DNA from: Bemisia tabaci
Lineage: Eukaryota > Arthropoda > Insecta > Hemiptera > Aleyrodidae
DNA: 64,000 nt
NCBI RefSeq assembly: GCF_918797505.1
Contig: NC_092794.1
Span: forward strand, 79,397,345 to 79,461,344
Direction: 5' to 3'
The translations under genes and the position numbers were made by a program. The notes under the pieces were generated by a model that was given only the letters and a program-made list of their open reading frames with translations, was not told where the DNA came from and did no database searches. Positions within the stretch are counted from its first letter, which is position 1; each line of letters opens with the position of its first letter. Below are positions 1 through 12,197 of the stretch, piece by piece.

Positions 1-23
1 ACCCTCCTTGCCACTTACTGCAG

Positions 24-131
24 CTGCTGGATGTAGTGGCAGCGCTACACACTCCTCCACTGCTGCCAGATGGAAGTGATGCTTTGACAGCATATCAAAC
101 AACACTTAAGCACAAGATAGATGTAGAATAG
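24..131 (+). CDS. Probable terminal exon of an unidentified gene (partial)
   Basis: A good splice acceptor (pyrimidine-rich tract ending in TGCAG at 23) is followed by an open frame of about 35 codons ending at TAG 129-131. The peptide starts LLDVVAALHTPPLLPDG and ends KHKIDVE. It is GC-richer than the AT-rich DNA after it and looks like the C-terminus of a longer helical protein whose other exons lie left of the window. I do not recognise the family. It is on the opposite strand to HIRA, whose remaining exons must also lie to the left, so this would be a nested or overlapping gene. It could be a chance frame. Confidence 0.4.
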   Translation: MLDVVAALHTPPLLPDGSDALTAYQTTLKHKIDVE

Positions 132-1003
132 AAGCTTAGATTTTAGGGAGCAATGATATTTCAGTCTCCAGTATCTATGATTGAAAGCCAAGTTAAACAG
201 TTCCAATTTAACATTCATTGTGCCAACACCGGACCTTCTACCCTCACCTGTTAACCTTTTAACTACTAAAATGACTGAAGTTTAACGTTTTTATCTGTGC
301 GTAGTTTACATCCACCTGGTGTTGCTTAATACGAGTGGAAAAACAGTCACTGTGATACGCAATTGAATTCTTTAGTCATAATCTGACCCTGACAACATCC
401 TTATTTAACACAGCAAAATGAATTTAAATTAACCTAATTTTGCAATGGAGAGCCAGAAGTTCTGGCTCCACCGCAAAAACTTTTATTTGCATACAGTAAC
501 TAATTGCAAATATGCCGTTTGCCGTAAGTCAGAAATAGTAGTTCCATATTCCATAAATACGTCCAAAAGTAGTCCGAATGAAACACAGAGGGACATACGC
601 TAACAAGCACAAACTGTAAGGACTATTTTCACTCTAATTAAAACGGCAGATTAAGGTTGGAGAAATTCTGTGTTACCGTATACACCCGCAGATAAACCGC
701 ACCTTTTTCCCAATTCCTACACCCTAAAATCAGTGTGCAGGATATCTGTGAAACTCTCGAAAACTGCATACTTATCAGGCTAGACAATGCAAGCAAAACG
801 GACCGCCGTGGACATGGGTGGGTTACAATGGAATTTTTTTTTGACCCTCTCCAAACCTGGGGTGCAGATTATCTGCATGTGCAGGTTATCTGCAGGCGTA
901 CACGGTAGTTAGAATGGTGATGGATTATAAATAATTTCTGAAAAGATCGAGCAGGCATTTTTATACTGGAGGGAACTATGTGGGAATAAATTAAAACACA
1001 TGG
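132..1003. other. Non-coding AT-rich stretch
   Basis: No supported gene. There is a short perfect palindrome (GAGCCAGAA-g-TTCTGGCTC) near 451-470. The stretch ends at the target duplication of the large fold-back element and probably belongs to HIRA intron 3. HIRA exon 4 was looked for here on the minus strand and not found. Confidence 0.5.
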
Positions 1004-3330
1004 ACCTACATTAGGGGTGATCGAAATTCCCGACTTGAGCGCTACACAATCCGAATAGGGAAAAAATTTGCATGTAGATTACGGGAAACATTTCCGCAGC
1101 CGTAATTCCAACGGGAACATGGCGCTCAAGCCCTTCGAATATTTGCATCGTTAAAATGCCTAAAAAATCAGGTTTTTTCTCATTCGGGTCGGTGGAGGTG
1201 CCCTCATACACGCAATTGCTTCATCAAGCACATGTTTTCCCACGTATTTTTTCACGAGGAATCGATTTTACTGGTTTTTAAAACGATATATCGTTTTATT
1301 TAATCGATATATCGATTCTTCATCCTATTTCTGAGAAAAATTTGGTAATTTTTAACATTAACTGTATCAAATTCTATTAATTAGTGGTGTATAGGCAAAA
1401 GTTTTAATGCATAAGTAAACTAGTGCTCACATAAACTTTTATACACTTACCCTCAAAGCAGCGTATACTGTCCATTCTTCAGTTTGGGTACTAAATGATG
1501 GCCGAAATGCCAGGATTCTTGGCGTCGCAGCGATCGCGTTTCATGGCTCATCAGTTGCAAAAAACATTTTTTTCGAAATCTGACGACAGGTATCTAGTGA
1601 AGGTGAGTTGCCTTTTGGCATCAAATGACGAGGAAAAAATCCTAGCTCCATAGGACAACACTTTCATCGAAAACATGAGGTTCGAACTTCCAAAATCTCA
1701 AAGAGGTTGTTCCAAAAACGCCGATTTTGGCCCCCCCCTGGATTTGGCCCAAACTTTGCTCAGATGTTGTACTAAGTGTCCCCGATGCTTGGGCAAAATT
1801 TCAGCCCCCTCGGATAATTAGGGGGGAGGGGGCAGGGGGGCAAAGTTGCAATTTTTTTAAAACTTTAAAAATCGATATCTCGCGAACGGTTTGAGTGTAA
1901 GTGTTGCGGTTTGCGCTAAAAAACGTCAAAAAATACTCTCTACAAGAATATTAATGCTGTTTGCAAGGTTGCGTAATTTATCGCGGTCATAAATCGATTT
2001 TTTCGATTTTGAAGGTTCGACTTTTTTTCGTTTTTTGTCTCTCCTCTCTTTGGAATCGTTGCTACGTGAATAAAAACCTGTTGAGGTGATTCTCCATGAA
2101 ATTCTGCACCTACCACGCTTAGTTTGATCTTGGGGAAACGATTCGTTCGTGAGTTATAGCGATTTTTCTGCGCGTTATCGGTTACGCGCGGGTGGATTAT
2201 CGGCGGCGCTCCATCCCGCGCGGGCAAGGCAGAGGTTGTTTCACCGCTAGGGCCTTATATTCATGCTGTAGGCTGTAATTATCGATATTTTCTCCTCCCC
2301 CCACCCTTCCCCTGCAATAAATATTTGTTTAATACTTCGTTATACAGGGTATCCCAGACCACCCGTAACAGGTCTTTTTCTCGGTTGGTTTAGGTAGTAC
2401 GAAGTGGGAGGCCGCGGAATTGAATAGGGAATTGACCCCAAGGAATCCGAATTTCACGGTCCCGAAACCCCCCATGCCCCCCTTGTGAGGTGGAGAAGGG
2501 GTCTCGATCCCCAAAGTCGAAAGACATTGTGCCTCCCCCTTTTACCCCCGAGGGTGGCTAGGGGGGCATCGGGACCATGAAATTCGGATTCCTTGGGGTC
2601 AATTCCCTATTCAATTCCGCGGCCTCCCACTTCGTACTACCTAAACCAACCGAGAAAAAGACCTGTTACGGGTGGTCTGGGATACCCTGTATAACGAAGT
2701 ATTAAACAAATATTTATTGCAGGGGAAGGGTGGGGGGAGGAGAAAATATCGATAATTACAGCCTAAAGCATGAATATAAGGCCCTAGGGGTGAAACAACC
2801 TCTGCCTTGCCCGCGCGGGATGGAGCGCCGCCGATAAGCCGCCCGCGCGTAACCGATAACGCGCAGAAAAATCGCTATAACTCACGAACGAATCGTTTCC
2901 CCAAGATCAAACAAAGCGTGGTAGATGCAGAATTTTATGGAGAATCACCTCAACAGGTTTTTATTAACGTAGCAACGATTCCAAAGAGAGGAGAGACGAA
3001 AAACGAAAAAAAGTCGAACCTTCAAAATCGAAAAAATCGATTTATGACCGCGATAAATTACGCAACCTTGCAAACAGCATTAATATTCTTGTATAGAATA
3101 TTTTTTGACGTTTTTTAGCGCAAACCGCAACACTTACACTCAAACCGTTCGCGAGATATCGATTTTTAAAGTTTTAAAAAAATTGCAACTTTCCCCCCTG
3201 CCCCCTCCCCCCTAATTATCCGAGGGGGCTGAAATTTTGCCCAAGCATTGGGGACACTTAGTACAACATCTGAGCAAAGTTTGGGCCAAATCCAGGGGGG
3301 GCCAAAATCGGCGTTTTTGGAACAACCTCT

Positions 3331-4662
3331 TTTCGTTTTTACCGTGTTTATTTTCTAAGATAATTTCTGGATTATAGGAAAGACACAACTGACATGTACC
3401 ACATGTGTTTTCATAGTTAATTTGAGTCATGGAATCGATTTTTGTGGTTGAAAAATTAAGATATCGATTTAAAATATAGTTTCTTGCGATACTTCGTCCA
3501 AAAAATCGATTTTTTTTTTTTTTTTTTGTGTATATCCCAAGAAATTTTGATTCATAAATGCAAGTCTTTGATAAATCGACATTTTGACTTCAAAAATAGA
3601 TTCCTCGTGAAAAAATACAGAGAGTACCGGGGTTACACCTGCTTTAAGTACGTAGAAATGTTGACAACTAAGGTACGATTCATAAAAGATTAAAAGAAAA
3701 TCCTCAAAATAGGAGTTTTGCTGTTTTTTAGTCCACATACATCTCCGTCCTAAAATAACTTCATTTCCCCTGATGACACAGAAATTTGAGCGCCTTGCAA
3801 AAAGAAAGATCATTAAAAGAAGTTTTTCGTCAAGTTTTGTTTCAATTCTGTAAGTCAAACAGAACTGGAGATACGCCCGTTTCCATGAGGGCCGATTTTA
3901 TCGAAATTCACCTGAGAACCTCAACTCTACAAGGCCGCCATGGATACCAGGATGGTCAAAAAAATTTTAAAAATGGTTCTTGCACTGGAAAAAAAACACA
4001 TTGGATCTAGAGTCCAGACTCTTGAAAACATTGACAAGAAAAAGGACTCTTGATTCAAGCAGATTTAAGCTTAAATCGAGAACCAAGCCTCGTAATTTGA
4101 GCGGATTTCCTTTTGATTTAAGCTTAAATCTGATTGAATCAAGAGTCTTTTTTCTTGTCGATGTTTTCAAGAGTCTGGACTCTAGATTCAATGTGTGCTT
4201 CCATTGGATAGCTTAAGAAGTCGTAATTATAAAAAAAAAGTCAGGGTTGGTCAAGCTAGAGTTGCTGGATGATTTCACGTGGAATGACCCATCAGCTAAT
4301 TCAGTTTGAGAACTTGTATGAATTGTACCTGAGTTGTCAACATTTCGACGTACTTTAAGCAGGTGTAACCCCGGTACTCTCTATATTTTTTCACGAGGAA
4401 TGTATTTTTGAAGTCAAAATGTCGATTTATCAAAGACTTGCATTTATGAATCAAAATTTCTTGGGATATACACAAAAAAAAAATCGATTTTTCGGACGAA
4501 GTATCGCAAGAAACTATATTTCAAATCGATATCTTAATTTTTCAACCACAAAAATCGATTCCTTGACTCAAATTATCTATGAAACCACGTATGGTACATG
4601 TCAGTTGTGTCTTTCCTATAATCCAGAAATTATCTTAGAAAATAAACACGGTAAAAACGAAA
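3331..4662. mobile_element. Nested inverted-repeat element in the right arm
   Basis: It is present only in the right arm; the left arm near 1700 keeps the empty site. The ends read TTTTCGTTTTTACCGTG and its reverse complement. Arms of about 360 bp (3331-3690 and 4310-4662) flank a non-palindromic loop. The target duplication is unclear because the junctions are A/T runs. It contains no coding capacity. Confidence 0.8.
3995..4197. repeat. Small palindrome inside the nested element (third nesting level)
   Basis: Two arms of about 90 bp start from ACACATTG(g/a)ATCTAGAGTCC and its complement, around a short spacer near 4090-4105. It lies in the loop of the 1.3 kb element, so it is either that element's core or a third insertion. 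It would form a stable hairpin in RNA or single-stranded DNA. Confidence 0.75.
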
Positions 4663-5499
4663 ATTTGAGATTTTGGAAGTTCGAACCTCATGTTTTCGAT
4701 GAAAGTGTTGTCCTATGGAGCTAGGATTTTTTCCTCGTCATTTGATGCCAAAAGGCAACTCACCTTCACTAGATACCTGTCGTCAGATTTCGAAAAAAAT
4801 GTTTTTTGCAACTGATGAGCCATGAAACGCGATCGCTGCGACGCCAAGAATCCTGGCATTTCGGCCATCATTTAGTACCCAAACTGAAGAATGGACAGTA
4901 TACGCTGCTTTGAGGGTAAGTGTATAAAAGTTTATGTGAGCACTAGTTTACTTATGCATTAAAACTTTTGCCTATACACCACTAATTAATAGAATTTGAT
5001 ACAGTTAATGTTAAAAATTACCAAATTTTTCTCAGAAATAGGATGAAGAATCGATATATCGATTAAATAAAACGATATATCGTTTTAAAAACCAGTAAAA
5101 TCGATTCCTCGTGAAAAAATACGTGGGAAAACATGTGCTTGATGAAGCAATTGCGTGTATGAGGGCACCTCCACCGACCCGAATGAGAAAAAACCTGATT
5201 TTTTAGGCATTTTAACGATGCAAATATTCGAAGGGCTTGAGCGCCATGTTCCCGTTGGAATTACGGCTGCGGAAATGTTTCCCGTAATCTACATGCAAAT
5301 TTTTTCCCTATTCGGATTGTGTAGCGCTCAAGTCGGGAATTTCGATCAGCCCTAACCTACATGCATAGGGTTTAGACACTGCATATTTCCTTTGAATTTT
5401 ATTAATTTCTTTCCACTCCTTTCTTTTTACCATAGTTGCACCAAAATTAACAATAGTGTGCAAAGTGAACAAAGTGTATCTTTTTTCCACACCACTTAC

Positions 5500-7419
5500 C
5501 TAAATGATTATCTAACTGACACAACATTTTTGGAACTTTCTCATCTTTTTCTACTTTTTCCGCTGTAATTGGTGCCATATTCCAAATTGTAACTCTGCCA
5601 GAATCCTCACCTGGAAAAGAAACAGAACAGGTATCATGAGTGGCGGTAGCCACATCCAGGCAAGTAACCTATTCTCCAACAATTGGTAACACAGCACAGC
5701 CCGGTCGAGGCAACGACACCATTGCTACACGTACTTGGCTTATTTGGGTTTTTAGTTGCTGTTAAGTAAACTTTTAAAGCATAAGAAAAAACTGGCGTTG
5801 GTCAATTCTAGAATGACTGAAATAGTCTGCCTATTCATTTGACGTAATTGCTGTTCACAATTTTAGAGACAACAAAAATATAATTATTGCACAAGTGCAT
5901 CTGGTACATCCATTCACTGAGGTAAAGGAAATTTTGGTTGCACAAATACTTGTTGTAACAACGGGACTGAAGCCACAGCCGTAAATTCTTTTGAGACAAA
6001 ATTATTTTATCATTAGAGTCGATGCCAAATAAGTTTTCTCACTTTTAGATTGCAACAGAAAATCCTCTGTCTTAACTCTTTTAATTACTTTCAATGTATA
6101 ACATGAAACTTCATAGGGATTAGATGATATTGCACACATTTATTTGATTGCGTCAAGTACTCATTTTCTCTTACCTTGACCTCCCGTTGCAAACCTGGAA
6201 CCATCTGGATGAATATCGATTGAAAAAATTCCCATTCCTGGAAGAACACAAAGAAATTATAAAATTGAAGTAATTAGGCCTCACACTACACAGCATTCCT
6301 CTTCAAGTGAAAATTAACTTTTAAGTGAACTTAGTTACTGTACTGTGAGAATATTTGGTCTGGCTATAATTTACAATTGCTAGATGATCCATCGCCATCT
6401 AAACATCCGTTGTGACTGTGATTTTTCGTAATGCAGCTGCCTTGCCAGGGTTCCTGAGGTGTTCTTAGAATAACTCACTAACTAGCTGGAGTGCAAGTTT
6501 GCTTGCTGCCGCAGAAATGTTTCAAATCTCAGTGAGATTTCTATATCATCACAGTTTGAGGTAAAAATTCTGAAGGATAAAATGTGTTGAAAATAGGTCT
6601 AAATAAGCACAAACTGCCATTAAGCTCACTTTCCAGTTTGGTTGTAAATATAGTTGCAACAAACAGCACATTGATTGCTGATCTAATAAGTAGGCTAGGT
6701 GTCTACGTTTTTAACATTATTGACTTGACACATTGCAATAAGTTTTGGTAGGAAAACTGATCTATAACGTTTCTGAAACACATCAATGCTGCAATTTCTG
6801 CTTTGAACAAAGAATCAAGAGATTTGACTGATTCTTCATTGAGAAAATATAATCAAACAAGATTTACTTAAAACACCATACTTAATTGGAAAAATGTTCT
6901 TTCCTGGTTTGCCCCACAACAATTCTTTGAAGGAAGTAGCGTTCCGATGAACTTTTCCCTCATGTGATGAAATATTGGTCTAACTCCCAATTTATCGCAC
7001 CATGGCTGACAACTGCATTACCACAGGAACACAAAAATCACATGAAAAGTTGAAGGAAGCGTGAATGTGACATCGCATCGCCTACAACTTTCTACCCGAT
7101 TGGATGGAAAACTGAAACTCGTGGCAAATAACCAAGGCATTCCTATTGATGCTCAACGAAGCAGTATCTTTGCAAGCCAAAAGCTGAAGAAGATACATGA
7201 ATGCTGTTAAAGCGATACCACATGGCATCGGTAATTGATTCAAATTTGGTTGGATTCAACTTTTCTTCCACTATGGCAGATGAAAAGTGAATCATAAGAT
7301 GGGCTTAGGCATTCTTCGACTTCAACCACCGCTATATTAATGGAGATGGATGGTATGGATATAAGAGGAGCCTTACCTTCGTTACCATGGTTAACCCAGG
7401 CGGGCTTAAAGATTTTCAT
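5500..7419 (-). CDS. Hira: HIRA histone chaperone, N-terminal three exons (partial)
   Basis: Three minus-strand exons splice in phase. Exon 1 (7419-7377) encodes MKIFKPAWVNHGNE, exon 2 (6237-6175) encodes GIFSIDIHPDGSRFATGGQ, and exon 3 (5610-5500) encodes EDSGRVTIWNMAP, then VPKMLCQLDNHL. All junctions have AG acceptors and GTAAG donors. The peptide matches the conserved start of HIRA, whose WD40 propeller begins with this blade. HIRA is the nuclear chaperone that deposits histone H3.3 independently of replication. Exon 4 is not in the window, so about 90% of the protein must lie left of position 1, beyond the fold-back element. Start codon: first Met, collinear with the known HIRA N-terminus. 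The promoter side (7420-7736) is short and ends at a transposon insertion. Confidence 0.9.
5634..5782. repeat. Dispersed ~148-bp repeat, copy 1 (in HIRA intron 2)
   Basis: It begins ATCATGAGTGGCGGTAGCCAC and recurs with about 90% identity at 40914-41060. It starts about 20 bp upstream (in HIRA orientation) of the exon 3 acceptor. No TIRs or clear tRNA-like promoter boxes were seen, so the class is unknown; a SINE-like repeat is possible. Confidence 0.7.
6238..7376 (-). other. HIRA intron 1
   Basis: A 1.1 kb intron between exons 1 and 2, AT-rich, with a GTAAGG donor and a TTCTTCCAG acceptor. No further gene or repeat was recognised inside it. Confidence 0.8.
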
Positions 7420-7736
7420 GGCAGAAAATCAAGATCGCTGGGAGAATTTCCTCAGAGAACATGCAAGAGAGAAGAATCGTAGCTCCTTGGTTGGTAACAG
7501 TGATAGATGGTATCAGGGAAAGTAATTCCAGAAACTTTCAAACATTCCTTCGGCTTCCAGTGGCTGGTCAGGAGTGATGCGGTGGCGACCTCAAACCTCA
7601 CACGTTTAATTACCTGACGAAGTGAAATTAAATTACTTTGGGAAGCAACAACATTGCTAAGTCGGCATTAGCATTCCGGCAATCAATTCAAACAAAAAGT
7701 TTATCAATAAATAGTCACGGTTGATTGGTTCCTTGA

Positions 7737-10044
7737 GATGTTTACTTTTTGCAGGCAAAGACCCCCTCGGAATGAGTAGAGTGGAATGAGCACTGAGCAG
7801 GCAAGATGGCTGCGTGGTGCGACGGGAACTCAGAGCAGTTCGAGCACTCTCTAACCAATACCTACTCTAACCCATCCTATCGTCTGCCGTCTCCCCACCT
7901 TATCTATCCAAATAATCATGTTTCCAATAATGATAATGTAAAATGAATCAGTGAGTTCGGAAACACTCCAACACGGGTTTTTTTCGATTTTCACTTTTTT
8001 ACGGTTTTGTTACACTTCTGTAGAAGTAGAAGCATCTGCACGCAAAAGGATATTTCGAAATTGCAATCGGAAGTGCTCGAAACGGCGACGGGAAAAGGGA
8101 AGAATCGAAGAATTTCATTGGAAATACCAATTTTTGGCCGATCAAGGGAAACGGGTGACTATCCGATGCGGTTTTCTTTTTCGGTTCAGTATACCTTGTG
8201 CCAACAAGTTATATAAATATTCAAGCGTTATTCAGGTCAAAAAATATAAATTTTTCAGGGCAGACTATGAAAAATCAGTATCTGAAACTTGGTGCGTTAA
8301 AGTCTCTAGAGTACTTCTTGCGTCCTTTGGCACCAAAAAAGTTTTTCTTAAACTAACTTCTTCGCCCGCTGCGAAGTTTTAGGTGTTTCCTGAAAATTTT
8401 TTTTCCGAGTTGGTGTATTTTCGAACTCACTGATTCAAATGTCATCTTAGGTACCTAATGCTATATTTATGCTCTCAGGGCCTGTTGCAAACTTTTGCTA
8501 GAGCAAAACTAAGAGTTGTTTCCTACAGATAATGCCTCAAAAATCACGATGAGCGCATCGGCAAAGTCTGAAATGCACTCATAACTTCACAATCTGCGTA
8601 AGAAATTTGCGGTTTTTTGAGCTTCCCGCTTCGAAAACGGTACTACGGTACAGGTGAACATTTTGTTAGAGGAGTCGTTCCATTGGCGACAATACTCATC
8701 ATGGCCGACGCCAGTCCGCCAAAACACGTGTGATGGGACGAGATAACACTTGAACAGGATTAAACCATTAAAACAATCGGCGTGTTTACGTTCATATTTT
8801 CCTCGCCCGCCTTAATTGACCTTGAACTCTCCTCGAATTACGCGAGGAACTGCGCAAGCGTCGGCCATGATGAATATTGCCGACGATGGAGCGACTCCTC
8901 TAACAAAATGTTCACCTGTGCAGTAGTATCGTTTTTGAAGCGGGAAGCTCAAAATAACGCAAATTTCTTACGCAGATTGTGAAGTTATGAGTGCATTTCA
9001 GACTTTGCCGATGCGCTCATCGTGATTTTTGAGGCATTATCTATAGGAAACAACTCTTCATTCTGCTCTAGCAAAAGTTTGCAACAGGCCCATTTCACCC
9101 CTTGATGCCTGACTGGTAAAATTCACCACTTTTTGGATCGTTATGTACTTTTGTAGGTATGAGTTATCAAAAGCAGAAATGTGCAAAGATATTTTTTTAG
9201 CAAATTTTTCAAGAAATATGCTAAGTGCCTCGTTACCTTTAACAGGATGTTTCCCAGAAGTTGTACCATTGTGCCGCAAAAAAAAAATATAAATTTGTGC
9301 GAATGCTGAGTTAAATTTTTAGCTTGATGGTTCATCTTCACATGGAAATATTTTTGGTAGAATTACAAATTCCACAATGAAAGTCTAGCAACACAGCTAA
9401 CTTAGCAAAAGCCCTCATATTTCTTGAAGTCAGGAGAGGGTAATATTTCTCCCCCCCTCCTCCTGACTAGTTCCCCCAATGCTCCTGAAAACATCTCTGC
9501 TGAGCGCAAAAATCCTCAAACTCATCCCTCATCATCTGGCATCCCCATGGCTCAGATATAAATGAAGCCCCTCCCCCCCTATTTTCCATCAAAATTCAAA
9601 ATGTAAGTAGGTACGTTTAGAATTTGATTTCAATGCCTCAGAACGCTGCGGGGCCCCCACACAAGCTTGTGATTTCTCCAGATATGCTAAAGATTTTCCC
9701 CCTTAGGTAATCCTTAAATTATATCAGAAAAATGTCTTGCCAAAGAATTTTGAGAATTACCCTGGTTAGTACTTGGTTTGAACTCTTTTAGAAATTTAAT
9801 CCCGATCAAAAAGGTCAATTCCCTGAGCTGAGCAGTTTAATTTTTCTCCGAGAGTGAAATTTGTGCTTGGCGCCATTATGTGATGTGCAAAGAGTAGAGG
9901 AGAGGAGAGAGCAACAGAGTATTTTTTTTTTTTTTTGTATAATCATGGAGTCCGAGCGAGCTTCATGCACGCTCCACCAGCTACTCCCGCTCTGTGATCG
10001 CCTGCTCATTCGTAGGGGGTCTTTGCCTGCAAAAACGCTCAATC
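7737..10044 (+). mobile_element. TIR transposon copy A with 10-bp TSD
   Basis: One end reads GATGTTTACTTTTTGCAGG; the reverse complement of the other reads GATTGAGCGTTTTTGCAGG. Both continue into GCAAAGACCCCCT. The flanks are GGTTCCTTGA (7727-7736) and GGTTGCTTGA (10045-10054), a 10-bp target duplication with one mismatch. Copy A includes a 614-bp nested fold-back (8478-9091) that copy B lacks. There is no transposase ORF. A TSD of 9-11 bp suggests a Mutator-like class, but this is inference. It sits about 320 bp upstream of the HIRA start codon. Confidence 0.85.
8478..9091. mobile_element. 614-bp palindromic MITE, copy 1
   Basis: The ends are GGGCCTGTTGCAAAC and its complement. Arms of about 235 bp (8478-8720 and about 8850-9091) flank a short loop. 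A near-identical copy lies at 16431-17047. The intact site is seen in transposon copy B, so this is a genuine insertion. Any target duplication is at most 2 bp. It is non-coding. Confidence 0.85.
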
Positions 10045-10348
10045 GGTTGCTTGAAAGTGAAAGGAGACCATAGAGTACAATAGAGTCGCAATGTACTGGA
10101 GCGCCAAGGCGGATAAAGAATGGTGGTCGCATCTCGTACCCTCTTGACGTCACGATTGTAAACAAACCCAACTGCGGAGTTAGGGGGTTTGAGTTTACGC
10201 TGCACTCTAACGCTACAAGGTATTGTATAGTCATTAGTCACTTATCATTGTAAGTATTTCTGGCGTTGATAGCCCGAATTTAAAGTGAAATTACTGCGGT
10301 GTATTTTATTTTGCTATCTTTATCAGTAAATAATTTAAAAACCGTGAG

Positions 10349-10385
<37 letters not shown>

Positions 10386-11049
10386 TTCTTATTTTCTCCA
10401 TGGGTACCTGATTATCAATGTAATTTTTCGGGGGATCCCCCGAACCCCCTTATCTGGGTGGAGTCCTTCCTTTGTTTTTCAGAAATCCCCGACCCCCTCT
10501 CCGTTTTTCCAATTTTCACACTTGTCTCCCAAATTTCCGAAAGTACAAATTTCTCCTGGAAGCATCAAAAAGAAGAATGATTGGACGTTATTTCCAAATT
10601 TCTAAGGAAAAACTACCGCATTACAGCTCTCAAAAATCCGAAATATACTAAGTCCAAAATGATAGGTCCAGTTTCGTCAGAAAGTTGCACATGTGCGTGA
10701 AGGAACGAGCCCATCGGGTACATTTCTTTAAACACAAATTTCAGCCAGAAATATTAATCATCAGAATGATTGTAACTTCCTTGCAAATTCTCCGTAAAAA
10801 TTTTAACTCAGACTACGATCTGAAAGCGTTTCATCAGGAAGGAAAACTCATAATTCCGTTTAGGAGTTGTATGAGCCTCGCGCCGCGGCATCGCATCGGG
10901 TACACTTCGGGTACATTTCAAATCGCGCGGTAAAAGCCCGTACCCTCTGCACGTCACACATCCTCAAGATGGCAGCCAAAATCGAAATGCAACCACCATT
11001 CTTTATCCGCCTTGCTGGAGCGCCGATGAAGTCAACGTCAAGCTCAAAA
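10045..11049. other. Intergenic DNA with partial repeat remnants
   Basis: At 10070-10165 a sequence starts CATAGAGTACAATAGAG, resembling the TIR of the MITE at 34894-35222. Part of it recurs inverted at about 10940-11032 (ACCACCATTCTTTATCCGCC). A poly(T) run lies at about 10352-10380. No gene was seen. Confidence 0.5.
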
Positions 11050-11449
11050 GAAGTGGTCGAACTGGCATGCAATATATCGCATCTTTTAGGTCAAAAATCT
11101 CGGCAGATTTTGAATTTTCAGTAAAGAAAAGGACGATAGCCCCTGCGCATGAGCCTAAAGAATCATTCTAAACATTAAAATCGGCAAAATTCAGAGAAAT
11201 GAAAGCAGGATAGTGTTTGGAAAAAAACCTCGCATTCGATACCGAAATCGATAGCTGAATCGAATGCGAGGTTTTTTTCCAAACACTATCCTGCTTTCAT
11301 TTCTCTGAATTTTGCCGATTTTAAGGTTTAGAATGATTCTTTAGGCTCATGCGCAGGGGCTATCGTCCTTTTCTTTACTGAAAATTCAAAATCTGCCGAG
11401 ATTTTTGACCTAAAAGATGCGATATATCGCATGCCAGTTCGACCACTTC
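11050..11449. repeat. Nearly perfect 400-bp palindrome
   Basis: GAAGTGGTCGAACTGGC at the left is exactly complementary to the right end. Arms of about 190 bp differ at only a few bases around a loop of about 20 bp at 11240-11262. There is no target duplication and no coding capacity. Transcribed on either strand it would give a long hairpin RNA. Confidence 0.9.
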
Positions 11450-12018
11450 ATACCTATTGTGATATTTAAATAATCACTGATTTCGGAGTCGGATTTTAGC
11501 AGCGCGACGTGGTGGATTTTTCGGAACTACAGCTGAAGATTAACCTTAATTTCTGCTGAACAGTCGGCTGAGTCGACTCCTACGAGCGTGTCATCGAGCG
11601 AGTTATTATTATTATAATCATTATTCTATCAATCATTCTATGCATGCCTATATGGTAACAATCCATGCGTCTCTTCAGAGCAGGACGTCTGCTCCTTTTC
11701 AGTTTTTTTTATATTTGGTCTCTTCATTGTGATATTGCGAGTAAGTAAGATCCTTCTCTACTAAAGATTTTCTTTCAATCAAACTGCTTAGAAATTTCGT
11801 TTTGCTTCTGACAGATGGCCAAAGTGGATAAATGCACATGTCACATGGCGAAGTTGTAAGTCCCTGCTAATATTTTACTATTTTTTATACTAACCAAGCT
11901 GGCGTGCAATGCATTGCATTGAGTAAGAAAACAAGTCGGTCGTTTAAGGATTATGAGTTCACGAATAACGTTTCCAATGCTCATGCTGGGCATTGGATGA
12001 TGCTCTCTCAGTACATAG

Positions 12019-12197
12019 AGAAAAAAAAGAAGGTGTTTGCATTTCGGGCATCTTGGAGTATTTTGATGACTTGATGACGTAGGTGGGTACAGCTGGGTAC
12101 AGGGACGTCCCCTTCACACTGTACCCACCTACGTCATCAAGTCATCAAAAAATTCCAAGATGCCCGAAATGCAAACACCTCCTTTTTTTTCTCTATG
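12019..12197. repeat. ~180-bp palindrome (small MITE)
   Basis: Arms read AGGTGTTTGCATTTCGGGC, then a GATGACGTAGGTGGGTAC segment, and return as the complement after a ~25-bp loop. A diverged relative of one arm is found at 50935-51010. Flanks 11450-12018 and 12198-12712 hold nothing else recognisable. Confidence 0.8.

Larger units (their letters stand above)
1012..5354. mobile_element. Large hAT-like fold-back element with 8-bp TSD
   Basis: The element begins TAGGGGTGATCG and ends CGATCAGCCCTA, and is flanked by the direct repeat ACCTACAT at 1004-1011 and 5355-5362. The left arm (1012 to about 2475) is the reverse complement of the right arm (about 2570-5354) at high identity, around a centre near 2520. 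The right arm is longer because it received a second inverted-repeat insertion (about 3331-4662). An 8-bp TSD and a TAGGG-type terminus fit the hAT superfamily. No transposase ORF is present, so it is non-autonomous. Short ORFs in the two arms mirror each other and are not genes. Confidence 0.88.
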
